Source of the DNA: Streptomyces drozdowiczii
Lineage (GTDB): Bacteria; Actinomycetota; Actinomycetes; Streptomycetales; Streptomycetaceae
Length of the DNA stretch: 64,000 nucleotides
Reading direction: 5' to 3'
Assembly (NCBI RefSeq): GCF_026167665.1
Contig: NZ_CP098740.1
Location: 124,001 to 188,000, forward strand
The notes beneath the pieces were generated by a model. The model had not been told where the DNA came from, ran no database searches, and saw nothing but the letters and a program-made list of their open reading frames with translations. This document shows positions 34,014-41,962 of the stretch, in pieces (the stretch's first letter is position 1; each line of letters begins with the position of its first letter). The translations under genes were made by a program, and so were the position numbers.

Positions 34014-34577
34014 ATGGACGAACAGCGAGCCCGGCGGCCGGGTGGGCGCAGCGCCCGGGTCGGCGCGCAGGTGCATCAGGCCGTCACCGAGCTGATCAGC
34101 GAGCGCGGCTACGGGAACTTCACCATCGGCGAGGTGGCGGCCCGCGCGGGCGTGGCCGACAGCAGCATCTACCGCAGGTGGGGCGATCTGGAGGCCCTGC
34201 TCTGCGACGTGGCGCTCAACCGCCTCAACTCGCGCTCCCCCATGCCCGACACCGGGAGTCTGGACGGCGACCTGCGTACGTACGCCTCCCAGGTGGCCCG
34301 TGAGATCACCGGGCCGGAAGGGCCGGCGGTCCTGCACCTGGCGGTCGCCCTGGCCAACGCGGGCGAGCGGGGCGTACAGGCGCGCGACGCCCTGCGGACC
34401 GAGCGCGTCCGGCAGTTGCAGTCCATGCTCGACCGCGCCCACGAGCGGGGCGAGTCCGCACCCGATGCGCTCACCGTGCTGGACTACGTGCTGGCCCCGA
34501 TGTACAGCCGCGTCCTGTTCGGCATGGGCCCGCTCACTCCGGAGTACGTCGACGGGCTGGTCGACCGGCTGCCGTGA
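34014..34577 (+). CDS. TetR/AcrR family regulator of the exporter operon
   Basis: The 187-residue protein starts at ATG 34014. The helix-turn-helix runs F-T-I-G-E-V-A-A-R-A-G-V-A-D-S-S-I-Y-R-R-W near residue 42. The C-terminal part matches the TetR_C type common in Streptomyces drug-efflux repressors. It is divergent from the DHA2 exporter and vgb genes, and two matching palindromes lie between them, the second 10 bp before its own start. It likely represses both directions until a drug binds. Confidence 0.92.
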   Translation: MDEQRARRPGGRSARVGAQVHQAVTELISERGYGNFTIGEVAARAGVADSSIYRRWGDLEALLCDVALNRLNSRSPMPDTGSLDGDLRTYASQVAREITGPEGPAVLHLAVALANAGERGVQARDALRTERVRQLQSMLDRAHERGESAPDALTVLDYVLAPMYSRVLFGMGPLTPEYVDGLVDRLP

Positions 34578-34677
34578 CCCGGGTCCGGTGTCCGAATTCC
34601 GGTGGCGCCAGGGGGCGTCGCCCTCACACTGTTCCTGTAGCGATCAGCGGAACACGGACCAGCCACGGGGGAAGTTC

Positions 34678-36708
34678 ATGACGGACCACGAAGACGCGTA
34701 CCGGCCCCCGGCGGACCGGCCGCCGCAGGGCGCCCCGTACAGCCCGCCGGCCGGGGTCTTCGGTCCGCCCGAACCGTACGCCGCCCCGCCGGGGGCCTTC
34801 GGACCACCGCAGGCCGTGCCGCCGCCGCGCTCGCCCTACGGCCCCCCGCCGCAATACCCGTACGGTCCGCCGCAGTACGGGCCGGGGCAGCCGCCGCCCG
34901 CACGGCGGCGCAAGCGGCTGCTGCTGTTCGGCGGGATCGGGGTGCTGGCCGCGGGGCTCGTGGCCGGGCTGCTGGTCTGGCACGGCGGCGGGACGGGGTC
35001 GGAAGAGCCGGTGGCCAAGCGGGACTTGGCGCCGTTCCGGCAGGCGGTAGCCGCCCTGGCGGACGCGCCCGGTCTGCGGTACCGGGACTCCGGCGACGAC
35101 CCGGTGAAGCGGGACATCACCGTCACCGCGTCCGGCAGCCGCTTCGGTGCCGTGGAGGCCGGGAGCTCCGGACTGGCCCGCGAGGTTCTGCACATCGGCG
35201 GCAGGACCTTCACCCGGGCGAAGGACTCGGTCTCCGGCGCGTGGGCGGCCGCCGACGAGAGCGACAGCGTCACGCGGGAGACGGTCGGGCACATGCCGGC
35301 CCCGCCCGACCTGGCGACCGCGCTCGCGAAGGCGCTCGACCGGCTGGAGGGCACACCGGCCCCCAGCGGGTCCGCGCCCCCGCCCGCCGTCGACGGCACC
35401 CCGGCCCTCGCGGTGGACACCTCGGCGGGCCGGCTGCTCGTCACGAAGCGGAAGCCCCACCGTGTGCTGCGTCTTGAGTCGTACGGTGCCGCGCGCTCCG
35501 GAGGGTCGTCCGGCGGTTCGGCCGATGCGGCCCCGGTCCGGCTGACGACCGTCACCGCGCGGGCGGGCTCCGAGGACGAGGATCCGCCCGAGATCCCCGA
35601 GTTGACGGACGGCCCCTTGTCGGAGAGCGATTCCGAGGGGCTGGACCTGGCGCCGGTCGCCGAGGACGCCGTCGACCCCATGTTCGACACGCTGGAGAAG
35701 CAGACGGAGGAGCTGAAGAACGCCACCGACAGCGGCATCAACCTGACCCTCAGCAGCGGCGGCACGGTGAAGTGCGGCTCCGGTGGCTGCACGGCGAAGA
35801 ACAGCTTTTCCGGACACATCACCACCAGCGCCAGGAGCCGCCTGGTCAGCGGCAAGGTCACCGCGGTGATGACCGCCTCCTTCAGCATCGACGGCAGGTC
35901 CGCCGGCCGGTGCACCAGTCCGCAGAGCTCCTTCGCGGTCTCCGGAACGTCCGTCTCGGGCAGCCTGTCCTGCTCCAACCCGGGTGCCGGGCCCACCTTC
36001 TCCTCGGTCGAGGCGCAGAAGAAGAACGAGGCACGGGCCCGCTCCCGCGCCAGCGGCGGCCGGCTCGTCCAGTACCGGATCCCGTACCGCGCCGACACCC
36101 TGATCAACGCCTATGCCCTGGCCAGGACCGAGGTCAAGAAGCTGGTCGACCGGGTGCGTCAGGAGCGTGACGCAGGCGGCTGCGCGCCCCGCGCCTCGGG
36201 CGCGGCGGCCCGCTCCGGAGGCGTCACCGTGCCGGCCGGGCTGTTCCACTCCACCGCCGTCGCGCACCACCACCCCTCCGTGTGGGCCGGGTTCCTCGCC
36301 GGCGCCAAGTGCCCCGACGCCAAGGCGGTGAAGGCCGCGGAGACCGTCATCGACCGAGCCGGGGACGGCAAGGTGCGCAAGTCCAGCAACTACCACCCCC
36401 ACTTCAGCGACGAACGCGTGGCGGAGATCCTGAAGGCCCCGGACGCGGTGTACCTCTCCCAGGGACAGCGTGGGAACCTCATCTTCCGGAAGGGCGAGGA
36501 CATCGTGGTGACGAAGGGCCCCGGCGCCGGGGCCGGCGACGTCATCACGGGCTACGGCCCCTCCGGCAAGAAGGGCGAGTCCGGGGCCAAGGCGCTGGGC
36601 GGCTCGCCGGACGACCCGCAGCCCCCGGTGACCCACGAGGACATCGTGAACGGGCAGATCCGCGACACCAAGGGCGGCCACCTGCCGGCCGCGAGGCGCA
36701 TCAAGTGA
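34678..36708 (+). CDS. Membrane-anchored protein with LppX-like domain and possible C-terminal toxin domain
   Basis: The 676-residue protein starts at ATG 34678 after GGGGAAG. Residues 1-78 are a Pro/Tyr/Gly-rich cytoplasmic tail, followed by R-R-R-K-R and one membrane segment (about 81-100), which predicts an outside C-terminus. Residues about 115-270 resemble an LppX/LolA-like beta half-barrel. A Cys-containing middle region follows (V-K-C-G-S-G-G-C, then C-T-S and L-S-C-S). The final about 110 residues contain H-P-H-F-S-D-E-R-V-A-E-I-L-K, then R-K-G-E-D-I-V-V-T and G-Y-G-P-S-G, an arrangement like small RNase-type toxin tips of polymorphic toxins. The toxin reading is inference. The tightly spaced next gene could encode immunity. 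Confidence 0.7.
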   Translation: MTDHEDAYRPPADRPPQGAPYSPPAGVFGPPEPYAAPPGAFGPPQAVPPPRSPYGPPPQYPYGPPQYGPGQPPPARRRKRLLLFGGIGVLAAGLVAGLLVWHGGGTGSEEPVAKRDLAPFRQAVAALADAPGLRYRDSGDDPVKRDITVTASGSRFGAVEAGSSGLAREVLHIGGRTFTRAKDSVSGAWAAADESDSVTRETVGHMPAPPDLATALAKALDRLEGTPAPSGSAPPPAVDGTPALAVDTSAGRLLVTKRKPHRVLRLESYGAARSGGSSGGSADAAPVRLTTVTARAGSEDEDPPEIPELTDGPLSESDSEGLDLAPVAEDAVDPMFDTLEKQTEELKNATDSGINLTLSSGGTVKCGSGGCTAKNSFSGHITTSARSRLVSGKVTAVMTASFSIDGRSAGRCTSPQSSFAVSGTSVSGSLSCSNPGAGPTFSSVEAQKKNEARARSRASGGRLVQYRIPYRADTLINAYALARTEVKKLVDRVRQERDAGGCAPRASGAAARSGGVTVPAGLFHSTAVAHHHPSVWAGFLAGAKCPDAKAVKAAETVIDRAGDGKVRKSSNYHPHFSDERVAEILKAPDAVYLSQGQRGNLIFRKGEDIVVTKGPGAGAGDVITGYGPSGKKGESGAKALGGSPDDPQPPVTHEDIVNGQIRDTKGGHLPAARRIK

Positions 36709-36721
36709 GGCGACGACCACG

Positions 36722-37483
36722 GTGAAGGTCACCATCGGCGACGGCATGGCCGCCACGGCGACGGGCATGCCCCTCCCGTTCACCCCCCGCTTCGACTTCC
36801 GCGATCTCCAGCTGATCGTCGCGGGGTACGCGGACCCGGCGGGACGCGAAAGGGAGTTGCCGGAGACATTCGGCAGCATGCGGTGGCTGTGGTCGGAGGA
36901 CGATTACGTCCGCTTCGACCGCGACAGCCGCGAGCTGCGCAGCCTCACGTTCTTCGTGCCCGCGCGGTACGTCTCCGAGGCCCCGGATCACGGGCCGCGG
37001 ACGCGGGCGGCCGGACTCCGCGCGGACGCCGTCGTGGAGTTCGGCATGCCCCCGGCCACGGTCTTCCACTGCGACGCCGAGGCCCGCGCGCTGAGCTGCC
37101 TCGCGGACGCCCGCCTCCTCGGCCGGGAAGCCGACGCGCGGCTCGGGGTCGCCCCCGATGTGGACCTCCTGGTTCACGAAGGGGCGGTGGCCGGATGGCG
37201 CCTCCGCGATCCCGCGCGGTACCTGACGGACGGGTTCGCCGAGCCCCCTTCGGGCCCGCCGGCCCCGGCCACCCGGCTGCGGCTGGCCGAGTGCCTGGCG
37301 CTGGTCTCCTCGCCGCTGGTGGACGAGGTCATGGACGCGGGCCCGGAGGCGTGGCAGAGGCTCCGGGCGGCGGAACGCGCGCTGCGCGGACAGCGGGAGG
37401 ACCGGGCCAGGGCGGATGTGCTGCACGGCGTCATCAGCCGACTCATCGAGGATTACGGGGATGGGCCGAGCTTCTTGACATGA
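36722..37483 (+). CDS. Hypothetical protein, candidate immunity partner
   Basis: The 253-residue protein starts at GTG 36722, 13 bp after the membrane-anchored protein, and is therefore probably cotranscribed. It has no signal peptide or membrane segment and is acidic, which suits a cytoplasmic partner. I recognise no family. Visible features are M-R-W-L-W-S-E-D-D-Y-V-R-F-D near residue 57 and L-R-L-A-E-C-L-A-L near residue 187. An immunity role rests only on gene order and on the toxin-like end of its neighbour. Confidence 0.65.
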   Translation: MKVTIGDGMAATATGMPLPFTPRFDFRDLQLIVAGYADPAGRERELPETFGSMRWLWSEDDYVRFDRDSRELRSLTFFVPARYVSEAPDHGPRTRAAGLRADAVVEFGMPPATVFHCDAEARALSCLADARLLGREADARLGVAPDVDLLVHEGAVAGWRLRDPARYLTDGFAEPPSGPPAPATRLRLAECLALVSSPLVDEVMDAGPEAWQRLRAAERALRGQREDRARADVLHGVISRLIEDYGDGPSFLT

Positions 37484-37506
37484 ACACGACTCTCCGTGGA
37501 TAGGGT
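37475..37506 (+). promoter_or_regulatory. Candidate promoter of the GH43 gene
   Basis: TTGACA at 37475-37480 overlaps the end of the upstream gene, and a GATAGG/TAGGGT element lies at 37499-37506, giving an 18- to 20-bp spacer. The -35 is perfect but the spacing is long. Confidence 0.35.
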
Positions 37507-37555
37507 CATGGAATCCGTCCGTCCCCCATGAACCCCCGCACGGGAAAGGGAAGCC

Positions 37556-38623
37556 ATGAGACTCTCCCGGATGTCCGGTGTGGCAGCCTTCGCGCTGTCC
37601 ATGCTGCTGGCCCTCACGATGTCGCTCACCTCCGCCCGGCCCGCCGAGGCCGGGCAGACGGCCATCCGGGGCGCCGATCCCAGCGTGCTGCGCGTGGGCG
37701 GTACGTACATCTCGGTCCAGTCGACCGGTGCCGCGATCAATGTCCGGCAGGCGTCCTCGACCGGCGGCCTGGCTTCGGCCCCGGCCCGGCAGGTGTGGTC
37801 GGACACCGGAAACCTCGGTGAGATCTGGGCCCCGGAGATCGTGCGGGACGGCGGCCGCTACTACGTCTACTTCTCGGCCGGCCGGGGCGCCGCGCACCGC
37901 ATGTACGTGATCAGCTCCGCCAGTCCCGACACCGGCTACACCGCCGCGACGAAGCTGGCCCTGCCCGACGACAAGTGGGCGATCGACGGCACGATGTTCA
38001 CCTTCAACGGACAGCGCTGGTTCGTCTGGTCGGGCTGGGCCGGCACCACCAACGTCGAGCAGAACCTCTACATCGCACGGATGAGCAGCCCGACCACCCC
38101 CGCGGGTGCCCGGTACATCATCTCCCAGCCCAGGGAGAGCTGGGAGCGCGTCGTCGGCAACCCCTTCATCAACGAGGGCCCCGAAGCGATCAAGGACCCG
38201 AACGGGCAGTTGCACATCACCTACTCGGCCAACGGCAGCTGGAGCGATCAGTACTGCATCGCGGAACTGCGGCTCCGGGCGGGCGGCGACCCGACGTACG
38301 TATGGGACTGGTACAAGTCCAACGGCTGCCTCTTCGGCTCCAACCGCGCGACCATGATGTCCGGTTGGGACCCCACCCTGAACGTGAACGGCCCGGGCCA
38401 CCACACCTTCGTACTGCTCGACGGGGACATCGCGACCAGTCCGCCGGCCGGGCCCACGTTCCCGCTGATGTTCCACGCGGTGGCCAAGGGCACCCCGTAC
38501 AGCTGGGAGAACCGCTACTGGTACACCGGCTCCTTCTGCTGGTGGGGCAACACCACCTACAGCCGCGCCAACGTCCCCGGCCCCAACACCGACACCGGGT
38601 TCAGCCTCAAGTTCTTCGAGTGA
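37556..38623 (+). CDS. Secreted GH43 family arabinofuranosidase
   Basis: The 355-residue protein starts at ATG 37556 after AAAGGGAAG and has a Sec signal peptide of about 32 residues ending R-P-A-E-A. The five-bladed propeller acid residues of GH43 are visible: the base Asp in R-G-A-D-P-S-V-L-R, the pKa-tuning Asp in W-A-I-D-G-T-M-F, and the acid Glu in N-E-G-P-E-A-I-K. The sequence style fits the exo-1,5-alpha-L-arabinofuranosidase group of Streptomyces (GH43_26 as I recall), without a binding module. It stands alone and likely acts on arabinan from plant material. The 134 bp after it show no gene or clear terminator. Confidence 0.88.
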   Translation: MRLSRMSGVAAFALSMLLALTMSLTSARPAEAGQTAIRGADPSVLRVGGTYISVQSTGAAINVRQASSTGGLASAPARQVWSDTGNLGEIWAPEIVRDGGRYYVYFSAGRGAAHRMYVISSASPDTGYTAATKLALPDDKWAIDGTMFTFNGQRWFVWSGWAGTTNVEQNLYIARMSSPTTPAGARYIISQPRESWERVVGNPFINEGPEAIKDPNGQLHITYSANGSWSDQYCIAELRLRAGGDPTYVWDWYKSNGCLFGSNRATMMSGWDPTLNVNGPGHHTFVLLDGDIATSPPAGPTFPLMFHAVAKGTPYSWENRYWYTGSFCWWGNTTYSRANVPGPNTDTGFSLKFFE

Positions 38624-38757
38624 CACCGAGCACCTCGTGAATGCCGGCCACCCCGGCGGTGGACCAGCGCCTGCGGATCTTCACGCCCCCGCCCGGAAGG
38701 GCCCTGTGCTGGACGAGTTGCGCGCACTCGGTCCGCGCCACCTGTGCGGGTGACCGG

Positions 38758-39876
38758 TCAGCCGTACATCGCGATCCGGTACAGGGCCTCCAGCGCGGCG
38801 TCGATGGGGTGGGGCTGCGGCCTGCCGGAGGCGTCCAGGGTGTTCCACCGCTGGAGATTGACCGCCACCGTCATCTGCCGTTGGCCGTCGGCGCGGGTCA
38901 TGGCCAGGGTGCCACCGCCCCAGACCGTACCCCCGTGGCCCCAGAAGGTGTCCTGGCCCGGTGCTTCCGTCGGGTGCAGCCCGAGACCGTACTCGATGAT
39001 CCGGCCTTCCTGGGAGATGACCGGGTTGGTGCGCCGCATCCGGTCCAGTGAGGACCGGGTGATGATCTTTCCGGCCAGGAGCTGGGCGTAGAAGAGGTTG
39101 AGGTCTGCGACGGTCGATATGAGGGAGGCCGAAGGGCCCGTCCAGGACATGTCGAAGACGCTGTAGTCACGCGGTGGGTCGATCTTGCCGAACCAGGCCT
39201 CGTAGAGCCGTGCGTGCGGTCCGTCGATCTCCGGCCCGGTGGGGAACGCGGTGTCCGTGAGCCCGGCGGGCTCGATGACGTCGCGGGTGATGCACTCCTC
39301 GGCCGTGGTGCCGCTCACCTGCGCCAGGAGTTCGGCGAGCAGCAGGTAGTTGGTGTTGGAGTACAGCCCCGGCGCACTGCCCGGAGCGCCGGCGGCGGGT
39401 GCGTCGACGCCCATGGCGATCAGATCCGTCCGTTCCCACCGCGTGTACCGGTGGTCGTCCAGGCTCTCGGGGCCGGTCTCGGCGATGACGGGGAACGCCT
39501 TGAGGGAGGGATAGGCGTACGGAAGGTATTCGGCGAGGCCGCTGGTGTGGTCGAGCAGCATCCGTACGGTGATCGCCTCGCCCCTCTCCCCCGGCACCAG
39601 GTCCGGCAGGTAGCGGCCGACCGGTGCGTCGAGTTCGATCCGGCCGCGCTCGGCCTGCCGCAGGACCGCGGCGGCGGTGAACGTCTTGGTGACGCTGCCG
39701 ACCCGGTGGCGCATCCCGGCGTCGACGGGGCGGCCGGTGGCGGTGTCGGCGACCCCTGCGGCGCCGCGCCAGACCCGGTCGCCGTGCCGGACCTCGGCGA
39801 ACAGGCCCGGCATGCCCGCGCGGTGCACGTTCTCGATGGCGGCGTCCAGTGCCGTGGAATCCAGTGGGTTCGTCAC
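38758..39876 (-). CDS. Serine hydrolase of the beta-lactamase/DD-peptidase family (class C-like)
   Basis: The protein has 372 residues from GTG 39876, eight bases after GAAGGGA; the longer frame to 40095 crosses the promoter and is rejected. Penicillin-binding motifs are present: S-V-T-K (S-x-x-K), Y-S-N (Y-x-N) and G-H-G-G-T near the C-terminus in place of KTG. The closest style is the D-alanyl-D-alanine carboxypeptidase or esterase-like Beta-lactamase family (Pfam PF00144). No signal peptide is seen, which favours a cytoplasmic esterase or peptidase. The gene is divergent from tetR 40031, with a shared palindrome between them. Confidence 0.88.
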   Translation of the reverse strand: MTNPLDSTALDAAIENVHRAGMPGLFAEVRHGDRVWRGAAGVADTATGRPVDAGMRHRVGSVTKTFTAAAVLRQAERGRIELDAPVGRYLPDLVPGERGEAITVRMLLDHTSGLAEYLPYAYPSLKAFPVIAETGPESLDDHRYTRWERTDLIAMGVDAPAAGAPGSAPGLYSNTNYLLLAELLAQVSGTTAEECITRDVIEPAGLTDTAFPTGPEIDGPHARLYEAWFGKIDPPRDYSVFDMSWTGPSASLISTVADLNLFYAQLLAGKIITRSSLDRMRRTNPVISQEGRIIEYGLGLHPTEAPGQDTFWGHGGTVWGGGTLAMTRADGQRQMTVAVNLQRWNTLDASGRPQPHPIDAALEALYRIAMYG

Positions 39877-39964
39877 GTCGTACGTCCCTTCGTAGCCCCC
39901 GGGGCCGGCGGTCGCACACGACGGCCCACCCCCTGCCGGGCTGCCCGGCAGGCTCATGCACCCC

Positions 39965-39992
39965 ATTATGCACGCGCTGCGTGCAACACCAA
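39965..39992 (-). promoter_or_regulatory. Promoter of the serine hydrolase with an embedded TetR-type palindrome
   Basis: On the minus strand TTGGTG (39992-39987) and CATAAT (39970-39965) are 16 bp apart. The palindrome TGCACGC-GCT-GCGTGCA (39969-39985) fills the spacer. It is the most likely operator of the TetR protein encoded at 40031. Confidence 0.6.
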
Positions 39993-40030
39993 GTGCATAG
40001 GTTAGGCTGGAGGCCGGTGAGAGGAGCGAC

Positions 40031-40690
40031 ATGGCAGGCCGAAGGCGTTGGACGAGCGAAGAGATCCTGGACGCGGCCGCTGAACTGCTGCGCACGAGCG
40101 CGACCGAGTCGTTCAGCGTGCGGAAACTGGCGGCGGTCCTCGGGACCGACTCGTCGAGCCTCTACCGGCACTTCCGCAGCAAGACCGAGCTGCTGCGCGC
40201 GGTGGCCGACCGGGTCCTGCTGACCGCCATGGAGGGCTACCGTCCCGAGGGCGACTGGAAGCAGCGCCTGACGGCCCTGGCCCTGCGCGTGCGGGACGCC
40301 TTCCGCCGTCAACCGCAGCTCGCCGCGGTCTGGGCGCGTTACGTGTCGAGCGGAGCGGGTTCACGGCTCGTCGTGGAGGAGGTCCTTCAGGCACTGCGCG
40401 CCTCGGGCCTGCCCGACGAGGAGATCCCGGTCCGCTACCACCGGATCGTGGTCCTCATCGCCTCGCTGATCGCGTCGGAGGCCGGCGCCGACACCCTCAC
40501 CCCGGAGGAGCGCGAGCAGGGCCAGGAGCTGTTCCGGGTGGCGGTCCTGGGCGCCGACCCCGAGCGCTTCCCCGCCCTGGCTCACTTCGCCCGTGACCTC
40601 CGCCCCCTCCAGACGGACCACCGGGCGGCTTTCGAGGACATCCTGGCCGCCCACCTCGGCCACATCGAGGCCGTCGTGCGCGCCGGCTAG
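40031..40690 (+). CDS. TetR/AcrR family regulator
   Basis: The 219-residue protein starts at ATG 40031. The helix-turn-helix is S-F-S-V-R-K-L-A-A-V-L-G-T-D-S-S-S-L-Y-R-H-F near residue 29, followed by the common K-T-E-L-L-R-A-V-A-D. It is divergent from the serine hydrolase and likely controls it through the palindrome at 39969-39985. It ends just before a strong bidirectional terminator. Confidence 0.92.
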   Translation: MAGRRRWTSEEILDAAAELLRTSATESFSVRKLAAVLGTDSSSLYRHFRSKTELLRAVADRVLLTAMEGYRPEGDWKQRLTALALRVRDAFRRQPQLAAVWARYVSSGAGSRLVVEEVLQALRASGLPDEEIPVRYHRIVVLIASLIASEAGADTLTPEEREQGQELFRVAVLGADPERFPALAHFARDLRPLQTDHRAAFEDILAAHLGHIEAVVRAG

Positions 40691-40706
40691 GGACCCGGGA
40701 CACGCG

Positions 40707-40753
40707 AAGGGGCCGGGACAGCGGCGGATGGTCCGCCGCTGTCCCGGCCCCTT
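40707..40753. terminator. Bidirectional terminator between tetR and tatA
   Basis: Perfect 22-bp arms at 40707-40728 and 40732-40753 with a 3-nt loop separate two convergent genes. The arms begin AAGG and end CCTT, giving a short A/T edge on both sides. Confidence 0.85.
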
Positions 40754-40766
40754 GTCGGCGCGGGTG

Positions 40767-40958
40767 TTACGAGTGCCCCGGCGCGGCGGGATCCGGGCTC
40801 GCCGCCTCGGCCTTCATCGCCTTGGCCTCGCTCTTGAGAATGCGGGCCGACTTGCCCAGGGAGCGCGCCATGTCGGGGAGCTTCTTCGAGCCGAACACCA
40901 TGATGACCACCAACGCCACGATGAGCAGGTGCCACGGTTCCAAGCCGTTGCGGAGCAT
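40767..40958 (-). CDS. tatA: Sec-independent translocase subunit TatA/TatE
   Basis: The protein has 63 residues from ATG 40958, about seven bases after GAGGTGA; a GTG directly upstream is possible. The N-terminal membrane helix ([16 protein letters not shown]) is followed by the conserved F-G-S-K-K-L-P-D hinge and an amphipathic helix, then an acidic tail. The length is short for the main TatA, so it may be a paralogue. It is a single-gene unit between two hairpin or intergenic regions. Tat substrates such as the GH85 enzyme would use the system. Confidence 0.92.
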   Translation of the reverse strand: MLRNGLEPWHLLIVALVVIMVFGSKKLPDMARSLGKSARILKSEAKAMKAEAASPDPAAPGHS

Positions 40959-41079
40959 CACGTCACCTCATTTCTTCGTTGCCGTCCGCGCGTGCGGGGG
41001 CACGCCCGTCCAGCAGACACCTTAGACACCGGAGCTGTGTGTCGTTCGGCGAGGTGGGACGGGTCGTGCCCCCGCGGTC

Positions 41080-41820
41080 CTACTTCAGGTGCCGGGTGAA
41101 GAAGTGGGCCGCCGCGGCCCCCGCGTAAGCCGGGACGCCGGTGTGGCCGCCCATGTTGGCGTGCAGAGCCTTCTCCTCGGAGCCGAAGGCGTCGAACAGG
41201 TCGAGCGCCGCCTGCCGGTCGTTCCCTTCGTCGTCCCACTGCAACAGGACGTGCAGCGGGATGGTGAGCCGGCGGGCCTCGTCGTACGTGGAGCGCGGGA
41301 TGAAGCTGCCGGCGAAGAGGCCGGCGGCCGCGATGCGCGGGTCGACCGCGGCGAGCCGGACGCCGATGGAGATCACACCGCCCGAGTAGCCGACGGGGCC
41401 GGTGACCTCGGGGAGCTCCAGGATCGCGTCCATGGCGGCCCGCAGCTCCGGGACCGCCTGGTCGACCAGCGGGAGGACGACGGCGTCGATGATCTCGTCG
41501 GTGACCGGTTCGCCCGCCTGCAGGGCCCGGCGCATGTCGGCGCGGGCCCGGTCGAGGGCCGGCAGCCGGGGCCGGTCGCCGCAGCCGGGGAGTTCGATGG
41601 CGGCCGTGGCGAAGCCGTCCGCCGCGGAGTGCCGGGCCCGGTCGACCAGCCGCGGGTACATCCTGTCCAGGCCGAGCGTGGGGTGACCGAGGAGGATCAG
41701 CGGCACGGGTGCGGACGCCGACGCCGACTCGGGTGTCCAGAGGATGCCCGAGATGTCATCGAGGGTGAAGGAGCGTTCGAGTACGCCGTCGTCCAGGCGC
41801 TGCTCGGAAGTGAAATGCAT
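41080..41820 (-). CDS. Alpha/beta hydrolase, dienelactone-hydrolase-like
   Basis: The 246-residue protein starts at ATG 41820. It has the H-P-T-L-G oxyanion region, the nucleophile elbow G-Y-S-G-G and the catalytic His in N-M-G-G-H-T-G-V-P near residue 227. It begins with a short beta extension typical of esterases in Streptomyces with no assigned substrate. A short translated-looking ORF lies about 50 bp upstream. The 120 bp between its stop and tatA hold no gene I can support. Confidence 0.85.
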   Translation of the reverse strand: MHFTSEQRLDDGVLERSFTLDDISGILWTPESASASAPVPLILLGHPTLGLDRMYPRLVDRARHSAADGFATAAIELPGCGDRPRLPALDRARADMRRALQAGEPVTDEIIDAVVLPLVDQAVPELRAAMDAILELPEVTGPVGYSGGVISIGVRLAAVDPRIAAAGLFAGSFIPRSTYDEARRLTIPLHVLLQWDDEGNDRQAALDLFDAFGSEEKALHANMGGHTGVPAYAGAAAAHFFTRHLK

Positions 41821-41868
41821 GGTCGTGCCTTTCGGGAGTGCACAGAACGGCGCTCCCGGACGACCTGC

Positions 41869-41922
41869 CTATCGCCCGACCGTGACCCCGGAGGGGAGCA
41901 CCCATGTCGATACTGCGTTCAC
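41869..41922 (-). CDS. Possible 17-residue leader peptide with a perfect ribosome binding site
   Basis: AAGGAGG at 41937-41931 is followed after eight bases by GTG 41922, opening VNAVSTWVLPSGVTVGR and stopping at TAG 41869. The near-ideal SD on such a short ORF, upstream of the hydrolase gene, suggests a translated leader. It could regulate the hydrolase or be a relic. It contains no run of a single amino acid. Confidence 0.4.
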   Translation of the reverse strand: MNAVSTWVLPSGVTVGR

Positions 41923-41962
41923 GGGTACCACCTCCTTGTTCTTTCGCACGGCCGGGAAGAAT

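Noticed and set aside
34678..34920. Proline/tyrosine-rich repeats at the start of the membrane-anchored protein as a tandem repeat element
   Set aside because: The G-P-P/Y-G-P-P units are irregular and are simply a low-complexity cytoplasmic tail common in Streptomyces membrane proteins.
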